This document shows, one piece after another, positions 29,806-42,029 of a stretch of DNA of 64,000 bases. Positions within the stretch are counted from its first letter, which is position 1. Each line of letters begins with the position of its first letter. The notes beneath the pieces were generated by a model. That model was given only the letters and a program-made list of their open reading frames with translations. It was not told where the DNA came from and searched no databases. The stretch covers positions 65,006,989 through 65,070,988 of the forward strand of contig NC_037094.1 in the NCBI RefSeq assembly GCF_002994745.2, read 5' to 3'. Origin of the DNA: Rosa chinensis (lineage: Eukaryota > Streptophyta > Magnoliopsida > Rosales > Rosaceae). The position numbers and the translations under genes are program-made.

Positions 29806-31900
29806 ATGTCAACTGAATAAGAAGAAAGTCGCTCGCCCGCTACTGAGGGCCAGAATGTCACTATTAACCAGGCAAACGAGCCTGTCAACACTTCCGTTGC
29901 CGTCAACGGTGAGGGAGGCGAGGAAAGAGAGGACTTCGTTCCGAAGCCTATTCCAAAAGGAGTGACTGTTGAGGAACAGCTCGTGATCATCATGGAGAAT
30001 CACGATAGACATCGTGAAAAGGTAGCCGCTGATTTTGACAAGGAAATCGCTAGGACAGATCATCTCATGCGCAAACTGGACGAGCGCATTGCCCAGCGTG
30101 CTGAGGATACCAAGCGACAAATTGCACAGTCTGAGAATGCAGTAAGAGTTCATGCCAGAGTTATCGTTGACGAGCAGAGCCAGTGACAAAAGCAGGTCAT
30201 GGAGGCCATCTCGAGCCAAGCCAAGCATATTGCGTTAGAGTTGGCAACTCTTCACAACGAAGGGTTTAACCTCGCGACCCAAATTGCCATGCAAAGAGCA
30301 GAATTGGACCAGGCTAAAGAGGTCCTGAATAAGGCTCTAGGAGATCCTAATGCCATCCTTGGTTCGCTTGGCCAACCCTCAGGCTCTGGCAAATACATAC
30401 CTCCGAATGCTAGGGAAAAGGCTAGCAGTAACACTGCTACCCCGTCTGCAGCGGCCGCTGCCTCGTCGACTAAAAACAGGGACAAAGCTCCAGTAATCGG
30501 CGACAAAGAGAAGTCTACACCTCCGGCAGCCCAGAAGAGTCAAATTTTGAACATTAACGAAGGCACTCCTGCAGATCCTGTCGGGTTTGCTCAATATGAC
30601 AGCGATAGAGCAGAGAATGTATACCAAAAGCTTCCAGGAAATTACTATGGACTCGATCAGGAAAGCAATCCAATCAAGATAACGGCTCTGGTAAAGGATG
30701 TTTCCACGCCAGCGCTGACTCTTCAGCAATTCACTATTCCCTGGACCATTCGTCTGGAGGAAGGAACAGTGACCGCTAGCCAGGCCGCACCTCTCCAGAT
30801 TGCTTACTAGAACATGGCGGTACCTCCGCCTCCTGGCCCAGATTATGTGAGACGTGAAGAGGTTGAGGAGATGATCAGGTTGGCTAACCCTAGGGCCCAC
30901 CTTGATGGAGTTTATGAGGGGCCTTTCCCACCTCATATAATGCTCGCGCCTTTTCCCCGAGGATATAAAAATATCATATTTTCTACTTTCTCAGGAGAGG
31001 ATACTGAGAATGCGGCAACTCATCTGGCCAAGTTTAGGGTGCAATGCGGCCAGTATCAAAATGATGACATCCTCAAGTGCAGAATCATTGGTACTTCTCT
31101 TTCTGGAGCTGCTTTTAGATGGTTTTGAAGCTTCGACCAGGATCAGTGACAGATTGGCCAGCAATGGAAAAGCTTTTCTGAGAAATTTTGCAGGGCTATC
31201 GAGCCTGAGGTTGACTTGGCTTCTCTCACTCAGATGGCCCAACAGCCCACCGAGTCTGCTGTTGCTTATCTTCAACGCTTCCAGATTCAAAAGGCCAACT
31301 GAGTATGGTATTGCCTGAGAAAGAACTAGTTAAGTTGGCAATCAAGGGTTTGGATCCACGCCAGCGAAAGAAGCAACATGGCAGCATGATCCAATCAATG
31401 GGAGAGCTTATTACAGAGGTGGGTAGCTTTAAACATCTTCTCAGAGAAACCATCGCTAGAAAGAATGCATCCAAAGGGACATATGTACCCGGAAAACATC
31501 GTATAGTGGCTGCCTTGAACTATCATCCAGCCACCTATGATCCTTATTATCAAAGTGATGAGGTTTACCATGATGAAGATGATGAAGAGGATAATGAAGT
31601 CTCCGCATTTGAGCTAACAGGGAGGAAGAACTCAGCCTTGAAGCAGTTGAAAATATCTAAGGAACCTGTTAAGCTCAAATCGCGACGTATACATATGATG
31701 CCAATAAGGCACATGAGATTTTAGATGAGATGATAGCCGCGAAGATGGTGAAGACAGATTTCGGACCCTTCCCTCGACTAGATCAGTTAAAAGGGAAAAT
31801 GTACTGCAAATTTCACAATTTGTGGAACCATAACACGGCTGACTGTGTGAAGCTGAAGGACCAGATTCATGGCTCAATAACGGTAGTTTGCATGTGGAAG
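29806..31900 (+). pseudogene. Ty3-gypsy gag, broken
   Basis: An N-terminal charged region rich in Glu/Arg (about 29960-30186, probable coiled coil), a Ser/Ala linker, then the retrotransposon gag domain. The gag motif FSGEDTENAATHLAKF (30990-31040) is followed by LSGAAFRWF and, after stops, QQWKSFSEKFCRAIEP. A downstream block (31305-31724) continues gag with GLDPRQRKKQ. Stops at 29818, 30184, 30808 and 31126 and at least one shift near 31300 break it. Confidence 0.8.
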
Positions 31901-32816
31901 CCCCGGCGATCGCGGCAGCGCTAGTAGACCTGAACCCTTTTCCTGACACCGGGGTCAATATGGTCGATGTGAATTGGGCCAAGAAGAATCAAAGGAAGCC
32001 AACCCTAGATCTGATTACAAGGAATCAAGAAAAAGATAAGGATGAGGTCCCAGCAAAGAAGAAGGCCAAACCTATCAGTGAGGCCTCACCAGTGGCCCTA
32101 TGTTCGCGTTGCAAAGAGGAATGTGGCATCCAAGTGTCACATAAAGAGGTCGAGCAGACATTTCGTATTGGCTCTTTCCCGCCAATCAAGTGGGCTTTGC
32201 CATCGTGAAATTACCAACCTTCTAGCCCAAGAGCAACAGACAAGATGAAGTCATCGCCATCCCCAAAGGATTCCAACCTGTTCAGGAAATTGAAAGCAGC
32301 TGCGGCCGAACAGAAGCGAGATGGCAAAGCTGGGAGCGAGCATAAGGATGTCGTGACCAAACCCTATATACCACCTACGTCAACCTCCTCTATCAAGGAA
32401 GGCAAGTGGTACACTAGGGAGAAGGGGAAGGTGGTAGAGATCAGCCCTTCCAAGAAAAGGAAGCTACAGCGCAGGTTTGGAGAGGCCAAGTGAATACTAG
32501 AGGCTCTAGATCAAGGATTGATCAAGCCTTCGCAATTGGTCAAATCTCCTGAACAATATTAGAAGGAGATGGAAGCGCTAGCCACTAAGCCATTGGTGGC
32601 CACCTACAGCTTTTAAAAGCAAGCAAGCTCGAAGTCAGGGCATCTAAGCCTAGTGTTTTCTGCAGGAACACTAAAGAAAAGACATCACCGCTAGCTAGAA
32701 AGGAAAGCTCGCCAACCAGGAGACCACGTGTTAGGCGCAGGCTATTCCGCGAGGAGCTAGAAACCAAATCCTCAGTTTTTGAGAGACTGAGGGGTAAGGA
32801 AAACTCTGCAGATGCC

Positions 32817-33638
32817 TTGCGGTGGAGACCTAAGAAAGTCCAAAGTTTGGTGGTCGCACCCCTAAAAGAAGGCCCAGCAGGGGAACAAAAGCCGAAACCA
32901 CCAAAACAAGTTGTAGCGATACAGGAACACAACCAGGATGAAAAGCTGGTCCCTGCAGACGAGTCATTGGTTGCTTTGGTAGCCAGACAGTTCAACACTG
33001 AAATCCCAGTCTATGAACCCAAACTTAACCTTGAAGACGACATGGACGAGATAGAAGTAGTTGACACCTCCTGCAACATGGTTTATGTGCTTCTTGCAAA
33101 ATATGTTCTGCCAGTCGCTGCGCAGGAATGTGTAGAAGTCGAGGGAGGTAGCGAACAGCCTCTGCAGATTACCTTAGAAGAGGCGATTTTCCTTGAAATA
33201 GAAGATGCCAATAGCAAGGAGTTCTTTATGAGCTTTACAAGACCAACACCTGCTATGGTCCAGCACATGCGGCCTTTGTATATCATGGCAGAAATTGGCA
33301 GCACCAAAGTTAGCAAAATCATGGTTGATACTGGAGCCGCAGTTAATGTCGTTACTACAAGGACCATGCAACTCCTTGGAATCAAGAAAGATAAGATACA
33401 GTCCACGTCCCTGATGCTTAAGAACTTCGCTGGGACTGTAACGAAGACATTAGGCCTACTGTTCCTACACATCAAGGTCGGTCCCGCAGAAGGGGTTTAC
33501 GCTTTCTTTGTTAGAGATTGTTACGCGGCCTACATCGCCATTCTAGGCCAGGATTGGATTTGCCGGAGCTATTGTGTTCCATCCACTCTCCACCAGGAAC
33601 TGATTATGTGGAACAGGTTACTGATAAAGCGGAGGTGA
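32817..33638 (+). pseudogene. Ty3-gypsy protease region
   Basis: An open block that includes the aspartic protease active site MVDTGAAVNVV (33321-33353) and the second signature AILGQDWI near 33537. It is preceded by a Lys/Pro-rich linker and followed by a shift. The protease would cleave gag-pol; here the surrounding frame is broken. Confidence 0.78.
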
Positions 33639-33865
33639 TTAAAGATGACCCTCGCCCATTTCCTGTTTCAGCGAATTATGTAGATGTCAGGTACTACTTG
33701 GAGCCCATAGCTCCATTGCAAGTCAGTGACATCGACACCAAGGACCACCACCAAGGGCCGCCCCACGGGGGTGACGGCCTCTAATTTGGCACAGTGGGGG
33801 CTCACGCTCGCGAAGGAAGACCTGGAAAGGCCCGGCCATGCTGTGCCCAATACTTTTAGTAATTA

Positions 33866-34740
33866 ATGGATTACGACCTTCCAGAGGAAGGAATAGAAGC
33901 CCTCCATTCTTTGTACGAAAGGCTATCCTTGTACTTGGTGGAAAAAGAGGCCTACGATCGAGTCGCGACCTTAGAAATTGTTAATGAGGAATTCTATGAC
34001 CTTGAAGGGGAAGAAGAAGAAGAAATCCAACTCGCCCCAGCGGCATTAGATGACACACCTCTGAGGGTTAGGGACCCTACCGAAAAGGTAAATCTGGGAA
34101 CAACTGATGAGCCCATGGAAGTGGTTATCAACACCTATTTAGAGCCTAGTCAGAAACAGAGGCTCATCGACTTATTGCTGGAATACAAGGACTGCTTCGC
34201 GGAAAAATATTAAGATATGCCCGGCCTGTCACCAGACTTGGTATGCCACCAACTACCAACTCTGCCTGATAAGAGGCCTGTGAAGCAAGAGCCACAATGA
34301 ATGAACTCGGAGACCCAAGTTCTGGTCAAAGAAGAGGTTGAGAAAATGCACAAATCTTGCATCATTAGGGTGGCCAAATACAATCAGTGGCTATCCAATA
34401 TAGTGCTTGTTCGCAAGAAAAATGGCAAAATGACGGTCTGCGTGGATTAAAGATACCTTAATTTGGCTACCCCTAAAGATGTCTACCCCATGTCAGTCGA
34501 GGACATGCTGGTAGACACAGTCGCAGGGCACGAACTGTTGTCTTTCATGGATGGAACAGCGAGATATCACCAGATTCCGGTTATGGAAGAAGATAGGCAT
34601 AAAACCGCTTTCTGTTGCCCTGGCTTCGCGGGTGTTTTTGAATATGTGGTCATGCCTTTTGGATTAAAGAATGCTGGAGCGACCTATCAACATGCCATGA
34701 ACTTGATCTTCCACGACATACTTGGAAAGATCTTAGAGGT
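33866..34740 (+). pseudogene. Ty3-gypsy reverse transcriptase, N-terminal half only
   Basis: Begins with the tether region (PSQKQRLIDLLLEYKDCF, 34142-34198), then KNGKMTVCVD followed by a stop (34447), and the RT fingers/palm LSFMDGTARYHQI and MPFGLKNAGATYQ. The sequence is lost after KILEV at 34740, just before the catalytic YVDD would appear, because another element is inserted there. Confidence 0.82.
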
Positions 34741-35573
34741 TGTTAACGCTTAAAGTTCAGCGGTAGCTAAACCTTTGTTAACGCTGGTCCGATGGGCGCT
34801 ACCTATGATATTCTCAGAGTTTCCACTACCTGTCAAGTAAAATACACAGGGCGTCAGAGGGAGACCGCGCTGGGCGGTCTTCTCTTCTCCGATGCCTAAG
34901 TTGGTCAATGTATTTATGTTGACAAAGTAACAGTAGGTAAGTATTAAATGCGCAATTAATGAGGAGAGGGGAGATAACCTTTTATAGGTGAGGAGAGAGC
35001 TGATCTTCTCCATGTTTTCGATGTGGGACTGATATGCTTCAGTCCCCAGCTTTTGGAGCTTCTGATGCTGTCTTGGCGTGGCGCGTCAGCGGTGATCTGG
35101 GGGCAAGCCGGGGCTCAGGCAGTAGCCTGCTTGGCTGTGTTCCCGTAGGTCACTCCTTTGACTGGAGTTGGTACCGCTAGTGGTAGCATGAGTGTAGCTC
35201 ACTATAGCTAATTATGCTTGCAAATGCCTATGTAAGTACAAGTCCCTAGTCAAGGAGGGCAATCTTGGTTGGGGAGTTGCCTAGCAATTCGAAGCGTTGC
35301 TTCTGCCAGTCTTGCAAAAGCATAATTAGCATCAGTGAGTTATCAACCATGGACTTACTGAGCAAGCGCTTTATACCCTTCCGGGTGGGCCCCTGCTAGG
35401 CCCCCTATGGAGTCTCCCACTCCCTGGCTAAGATAGACCTCCGTTTGGCCGATGTATTGTTTGTTGAGGGCAGCTGCGCTGAGCAGAGGGTGTTGGGTAG
35501 CGAACCCAATCTTTGATACCCAAGTGGCGGGGGTCAACATGCCTGATCAGGGCAGTCGAAGACTGTTGACGCA
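34741..35573 (-). repeat. 3' LTR of the Tat element (inner edge tentative)
   Basis: The outer edge TGTTAACGCT is fixed by interruption of the flanking RT. I place the inner edge at ...TTGACGCA (35573) because the next bases, TCCCCCTACC, are the complement of a polypurine tract. A minus-strand TATA box (CCTATAAAAGG, near 34977-34987) lies 240 bp from the outer edge, giving a plausible U3 of about 590 bp and an R-U5 of about 200 bp. Confidence 0.55.
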
Positions 35574-36684
35574 TCCCCCTACCTATCAAGGAGGACCATG
35601 TTTTGACTGCAACGCCGCGTTGCGGTGGTTGTTAAAGTGAGATGTTGTCTCTTGAATCGCCGCTGGTAGAAGTCCCTCCGCTGATGATAAGTGGCCGGCA
35701 ATATCGAGAGGACCTTCCTGGCGGTAGCCTGGTACATGGCGTTGCGGTCAGCGGTGCCTGTCTTGCCAGGTGTTGAGGGAGAAGTCTCGCTAGCAGAGTT
35801 GTCTTTATCGGAGACTAGCTCTCTTGGAAGATGGAAAGTGAGAAGTTCCGCTAGCAGAGTTGAGCTTAGCGGAGAGTATCTTGCTGAGTGCTTCGATGAT
35901 TGATGATTTTCCTTCTCAATGGTTACCTTGGACAGACGCTTCGTGTGATGGGGTCCGACACGTGGCCTACATGTATTGGATTAGCGTGTGCGATAACGGC
36001 TCTTCAGCACGCCCGTCATCTCTTCATTAATGCGAGTAATTATTGATTTTGTAACTGAGGCGTCACCTCGGTTAATCTGGGGAGTAAGTGCGTTTGTGGG
36101 GCACGTGTACGGTTGTGGCACGATGTCATTTTTCAGCGGATAGTGTGGATTAGTTTGATGTTGACATAAAAGAGAGGAAAACCTGGAGGTTTGACACTTC
36201 ATACCTTTTATCTAGTGTCGTCGTCTTCAAGCTTTGCCCTGGGTTCAGAGAAGAAGATTACTGTGATTCCGTGAAGTCGTCGATCCTTGAAGCACGAAGA
36301 TCTCCTGCAGTGAAGAGAAGCATCTTTGGTCGCACCAAAGTCTTCATCTTTGAGGTTGGTATTCTGAATCTCATCCCTATTTTATTGGATTTGTGTTTGC
36401 TTTTGTCGGTTTTTGGGTTTTTTCAGACTTGGGGTACTCTGTTCCTCCCCGGTGTGCTCTGGGGGTGTAAAGCGAGTTTTGGGGATGAGTTTTGGTGTTT
36501 GGTAGAGAGTTGGGGTTTAGGGGTTTGCTGGATGGTCGAATATGGGTTTTTGAGTATATGGGTGCTTTCTGTTCTTGTTTTAGTATTTGCCGGGCAATTG
36601 TTCTTGATGTTCCTGGGTGTAAATGGTAAAGGGATAGTCTAGATCTTGTATGAACTGACTAGATTGGGTTTTTAGGGTTTTGGG
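35574..36684 (+). other. Region between Tat LTR and accessory ORF, probable antisense promoter and leader
   Basis: No gene. CATAAAAGAGAGG at 36166-36178 could be a plus-strand TATA box for the accessory ORF. The following 500 bp, up to ATG 36685, would be its leader, which is T-rich and intron-like in 36352-36660 (GGTTGGTATTC at the left). Confidence 0.4.
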
Positions 36685-38370
36685 ATGGCTAGCGTCATAG
36701 AGATTTCAAGCGGTGAGGATTCCAGGTCTGACGAGTAGCTCAACGTGGCGGATAGGGTTTTTATTGACTCGTTGCGTCCGTCTGCCCCTGCAGGAACCTC
36801 CTTGTCTGAACCGCTAGACATTGCACCGCTACAGACCATACCCTGGGAAGTTACCATGGGTCGTGCTGGTCTACCTGAGAGTTCTAAGGCAGGAGAGGAT
36901 GCCGCTAGTCGCAAAAGGCGGGAGGATAGGCTGGCTAGTAATAGCACCGCTAGCGGCTCCGCTGATGGGGTGAGAGAGGCTGGCGGGGAAGAGGTTGAGT
37001 CAGCCTGGGTTCTTCGCGACAGTACCAAAGTTGACGAGGTTGGAGGGCCGATGATGGTGGCCGCCGTCAACCGCGTGAAGCGGATGTTCCGCCTGCCAAG
37101 CGTTATGAAACTGCGACCGCCGCTGAAGGATGAGATGGTGTCGTTCTTGCCAGCAGGGCATGCTGCCGTGCATGAGGCGATCTTCCGCCAAGGAGTGACA
37201 TTCCCGTTGCTGCCACACCTCTAGATTTTGGTTTGTGAATTTGGCATCGCTTTTGGGCAAATTTGCCCTAATATGTGGCGGTTGCTGATGGCGCTCAATT
37301 CACTTTGGCGTCTATCCGGTTGTGAGGGTCCAACGTTGGCGGAGGTGCTGCACTTCTACGAGTTGATGTACGTGAAGCGTCAAGGATGCAGCGGACAAGT
37401 GAATCTGAGTCGCCGCCAGGGGGCACCCAAGCTAATCGAGAACTTGAAGGACTCCATGTCACCCTGGCGGGGGACCTTCTGTGTTGCCACCACCGGCTGG
37501 GAATACCAAGCGGGGTCGAACGATGGAGAGCCGACCTTCAAGATTAAGTCGGAATTCCAACCTATCCGAGGTTGTCGGTCTTCTGCCGTTTAGAGTTGCT
37601 TTTTGTTGCATAATAATTCCATGTTGTAATGACCACTTCGTTATTTTTTATTTTTTGTGTGTAGCGGACCTGCGCTATAGCCTGACGCGCGAAGAAGAGT
37701 GCAGCCTCGCAAGGATCCGCGGTTGCTGGTAGAACCGCAACTTGCTAGATCTCCGCCTACTTACCGGCTAGGAGCTGTTGGTCGATCAGCAGTAGACATG
37801 AGCCCTTGGTAAGTATCTTCTGTTGTTGTGTCTTAGTTCGATCAATACTAGGATTTTTGCCTTAGACATCGGCCAGAAACTGATGTTAAAAAAAAATTCA
37901 TCCGATGTCTTAGTGGGTGATGTTAAAGATCACGAACAAAAAGACATCGGTCAAAAACCGATGTCCAGTTCAACAATAGACATCGAATAAGCTTATGGAA
38001 CCGATGTAAAACCGTTATTATGATGACATATTAGTGTATTTAGATATTGTTAAATCTTCATATTTTGGCATTTAATGCTTAATGAAGTATAGGTCCAATA
38101 GCAGAAATATTCATTTTAACATTGTTACTCATATTAGAAACGATGTTTTATATCGTATTAGACATCGGATTCTTTTCATTTTGCATGTCGTTTGTGAGGT
38201 TCACGCATATTTTCCATATATCCTACTATTTAAGATTCAATCTACATTCCTTAGTATTGTATGAATGATGTACAATATTATAATAAACATCATTTCCTTT
38301 TATAAAGTGATGTCCATTTTACTATATTACATCAGGTTTTAGGTTAACAACGATGTCCATAATAATATTA

Positions 38371-38510
38371 GACATCGTTTCCCAAATTGTAAATCGATGT
38401 CCCATTTTGATTCTAGACATCGTTTTCCAAATTGTAAATCGATGTCCATATTGATGCTATACATCGTTTTCCAAATTGTAAATCGATGTCCATATTGATA
38501 CTAGACATCG
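38371..38510 (+). repeat. Tandem repeat in the CACTA-A subterminal region
   Basis: About three copies of a 44-45 bp unit containing AGACATCGTTTTCCAAATTG followed by TAAATCGATGTCCATATTGA (starts near 38371, 38416 and 38460). Each unit contains the ACATCG and CGATGT subterminal motifs facing each other. Confidence 0.85.
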
Positions 38511-38729
38511 TTCCCTGTAGTTTACATCGACGTCCATTAGTTTTTTTAACATCGCTTCTTAAATATGGGGCATATATTGCATTAATTCAAGCAATCTAAT
38601 TATACACATTCTTAAAGCATCAGCCAGTGAACAGATTTTGGACATACAAACCACTCCAAAATCGAATCAATACATCTTATTTCCTTAAGTACATCATAAA
38701 TTGAGTAAAACTACAACCTTTCTTGAAAC

Positions 38730-39198
38730 ATCAAGTATCCAGATTGCTTCACGGTTTAGATAAGTGAGAGCCAGAGTGTAACAAATGTTGAATAAGAGCA
38801 TGTATCCAGCCAATGCTCTTGGGCGAATCCAATACCAATATGCATGCGTACAAAATCCACGAGATTTTAGAATTTCAACTCCTAATGATTCGTTTGAGTT
38901 TGGAAGAACCTTTAACAGTAATAGATCAAAATTAGAGAATTACTTAGAGATGAACAATACAAAATGTTTGAAATGGCTCAATGAAGGACTTACATGTGAC
39001 CAACTCTTGCCAAGGAATTCATTAACTACAATTGCATTCTGGCCATACATCAAAGGTGATATCCAGTAGCCCCATATCCACCATTTCTTTATATTTTCTG
39101 TAGAGTCAACCAAAAAAAATTGAGAAACATGGAACTAATTGATACAGAAATTTAGTTACCAGACGTCAAGTATCTTTACTTAGATTTTTACCTCTTGA
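38730..39198 (-). pseudogene. Captured PDR/ABCG transporter fragment, 3' part
   Basis: Minus strand encodes [20 protein letters not shown] and VNEFLGKSW (about 39100-39000), then SNESLGVEILKSRGF and CTHAYWYWI (about 38940-38820). These are the consecutive C-terminal landmarks of full-size plant PDR (ABCG) transporters, around the last transmembrane helices. Stops and intron-like breaks occur. This is the continuation of the fragment at 48715-49171, split by CACTA-B. Confidence 0.85.
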
Positions 39199-39741
39199 CA
39201 CTATGCCAAAATCTTTATCAGACGACAGAAGAAAACTGTTGTCTGATTTGCAGTGCCACCGTTGTAGACTGAGCCGCTGTCTGTTGAAAATTCAGACAAC
39301 GGTGGAACACAGTTGTCTGAGAAAAATACAGACAACGTGTATGTATAAAACATGTTGTGTGATACTCGGCAGATGGCTCATTAGGTGGCTCGGCAGATGC
39401 CAGGCGCAGCTGCGCGGCAATTGCGGCACTGCCTTCAGACAACAGTGCTAGTTTTGAAGCTGTTGTATGTTGAGCTTCTCAGACAACAGACTTTTATTTT
39501 GTGTGTTGTCTGACTGATATTCAAACTTCAGTTCTTGAACTATATCTGTTGTCTGATTATCTTTGAAACAACATAATTGAATTTCTTCTGTTGTCTGATT
39601 AACTTTGTGACAACAGAGTTTAATTGCTTATGTTGTGTGAGTGTAGATTAGAAGACAGTGATTTGTTAAAAACCGATGTGTGATATGAATGATTGTAGTG
39701 TAATTTGTCCTCATTTTTGGCCATCAGACAACGGGCAGTTA

Positions 39742-41000
39742 TCATTGTATCTATTCTGTTGTCTGATTATTTGAACATATCCCATTCCTGAATTAAATTG
39801 TGCATTTAATCCATTTACATACCAAATAAAAACATTGCAAACCATCAAATATAATCATTGCAAACCACCAATCATTGAAGCCAACATTTTAAACAAAAAA
39901 AGCATTTGAGCGCATGCCCATCCACTTAACACAACAAAAAGCTGATACATATATATCTATCGTTCCAAAACATGCAACACATGGTGCATGACAATGTACC
40001 AACAGAGAAGCACAAAAAAAGATACTTTTCTTAGCAAAAAAGGACCAGCAACAAGCCTATCTTTTGACAATTCCATTCCCACAGCCCACATCACCAATAA
40101 GTGAAGGGTCATCAAATGCAACCATGTCCACCATTTTATATGCCTTCAACTGACCATAGAGGTACCTAATAACAAAAATTTACAGCAAGTCATTGGGTTT
40201 CAGCAACTATACTTCTTATCGAAGCATTGGGGGGAGAGCACATATATATAAAGAATTGAATATATATTTTCTACCTCTGGTACATGGCAATGCAAGTTCC
40301 AGTGGTCAAAGACTCTCCCATATAATACCTGCAAATAAGAAAGAAAGAAAAACTATCAGATTGACAGGGCTTATACTCTTAAGGCATGGTAATGATCCTA
40401 ATTAAAGAGACATAACCAAAACCATCTGTATTATATCTTTTAAAACACACACAACCTAGCTTTGTTATATCATATTTAAAGTGTTATAAGAAGACATTCA
40501 ACCCCAGACTTAAAATTACAACCTAGCTCATACGTGTAAGGAAATTGAAGAAACAATCATCATAGAAGCTTACTTGAGAAACACCATATGTGTACCAGTA
40601 CGTGGTCAAATATGTTGGTGACCTGACCAAACAAAGGTGAGAAAGTTAAACAATGTCTAAATATCTATCATGACTTAAGAACATAGGAACACGAAAATGA
40701 CAAACAAAAGAGAGCAATGAACAAATACTAGAAACAACATATAAATACATTAGTCTATAACGAATATTATTACATTCATAGATTACCGTATATAGAACAT
40801 GATCTCTTGCATCATATAACGGACTTGCATCATATAACGGACTTGTGGTGCAGCTGTACATTCATACAAAAATAAGTATATGTGCTTTAAGCTTTTTGAG
40901 AAGTAGTGTTACAATTGGAGAATTCAAAAACAGAGGTATGAAAAATGTACCATTAGGCCGGAAGATATATGCCACAACATTCTACCAAAACCAGAAACAA
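39742..41000 (-). pseudogene. Exon-like captured segment in CACTA-B, unrecognised
   Basis: Minus strand has blocks bounded by plausible splice sites. Block 40620-40570 reads SPTYLTTYWYTYGVSQ; 40334-40276 reads YYMGESLTTGTCIAMYQR; 40166-40060 reads YLYGQLKAYKMVDMVAFDD and then GDVGCGNGIVK and a stop. They may form one reading chain from a single host gene, but I cannot name it. An 18-bp direct repeat (GTCCGTTATATGATGCAA on the minus strand) sits at 40805-40845. Confidence 0.45.
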
Positions 41001-41347
41001 AAACAAACAACGAATCATAAACAAAAACAAACAGCAAAAATAGTAAACATTGAATGTAAGAGGCAGATAAGAGCACAAGTATGCTAGTACTTTCATGAAC
41101 GGAATGATACACACACTCATAACCTTAACAAGATCTATGTCAAGCTAAAGAAAAGTTAATTAGCAAGAAATTCAAGATGCCCTACAACCCAAATATAGGC
41201 AACCAAATAAATATTGTGCTAATAAAAGAGAATTGAGTGGCAGGTTGGCTAATTAATCAGCACAAGTCTCCTACCATGAAACATTTTAGTGACTGACCAA
41301 TAGCTTGAAATCCTTTATTGCCAAACAATCAAAATTAGCAAACTAGT

Positions 41348-41640
41348 ACACAAATCATTGAAAGCATAACAAGACTAGTATGTTTAGGTCAGTAACAAGA
41401 TTCTATGCAAGGTACACACACACATACACGTACTAATGGATGCAGTTCCTATATGATAGTAAAAGGCTAGGCCAGCAAATATGCAGTACAAACTCTGCAT
41501 ATTTATCATCCACCGAAATTACACAAATCATTGAAAGCATAACAAGACTAGCATGTTTAGGTCAGTAAAAAGATTCTATGCGAGGTACACACACACACGT
41601 ATTAAAATGGGTGCAGTTCCTATATGATAGAAAATAAGGC
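41348..41640. repeat. Imperfect 173-bp tandem duplication
   Basis: ACACAAATCATTGAAAGCAT starts at 41348 and again at 41521. The two copies stay aligned for about 120 bp, including a (CA)n tract and GCAGTTCCTATATGATAG. It lies in intron-like sequence next to the SMC1 fragment. Confidence 0.8.
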
Positions 41641-41679
41641 AAAAAAACAAAGTCAAAACCAACCTGCTTCAACTTATTT

Positions 41680-42012
41680 ATCATCCCATTGTTTTGGTCT
41701 AGCTTCCATTCCTCCACTGGTACCTCCAGTCATTGTGCCAGATTTTCACAGCATAATTCCATCAATAGTTACAACTAATTTAAGAGGGGTAGACAAAAAA
41801 AAATAGACATCCAGCAAAATATAAACATGTCCGACATAGAATACTTATCAATAACAAAGTAGAACTCATTACCTTTGAACCTCTCACCACTCCAGCTTAG
41901 GCGCTTAGCCTCATCAAGTTCGTCACAAACAAGAGTATTGCCAACCGCAAAAAGAATACCCTTCTCCAAGGCATGATCAAATGTTTGGTTGTTAAGTAGA
42001 CAAACTAATAGC
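41680..42012 (-). pseudogene. Captured SMC1 cohesin fragment (hinge region)
   Basis: Two exon blocks on the minus strand. 42010-41872 contains FDHALEKGILFAVGNTLVCD followed by ELDEAKRLSWSGERFK, then a GT donor. 41775-41680 contains VVTIDGIML, a stop, then KSGTMTGGTSGGMEARPKQW. These are adjacent sequences at the hinge end of the SMC1 cohesin ATPase. The rest of the large protein, including both ATPase heads, is absent, so it cannot act in cohesion. In-frame stops confirm decay. Confidence 0.85.
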
Positions 42013-42029
42013 ACCATTTTGCAGATTCT

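Larger units (their letters stand above)
28960..34740 (+). mobile_element. Decayed Ty3-gypsy (Tat/Athila-type) element, truncated by the next insertion
   Basis: The 5' LTR should end at 29610 (GAGCCAAACA) because TTTTGGCACGCCCCATGG, the standard PBS context of Athila/Tat elements, follows at once; the LTR start could not be fixed and 28960 is nominal. Downstream come gag, protease and RT in order with many stops and shifts. RT is cut at 34740 where the Tat element on the other strand begins; the rest should lie beyond the window end. Confidence 0.8.

Noticed and set aside
38371..38510. CRISPR-like array
   Set aside because: Units are contiguous 44-45 bp tandem repeats with no unique spacers, in a plant CACTA subterminal region.
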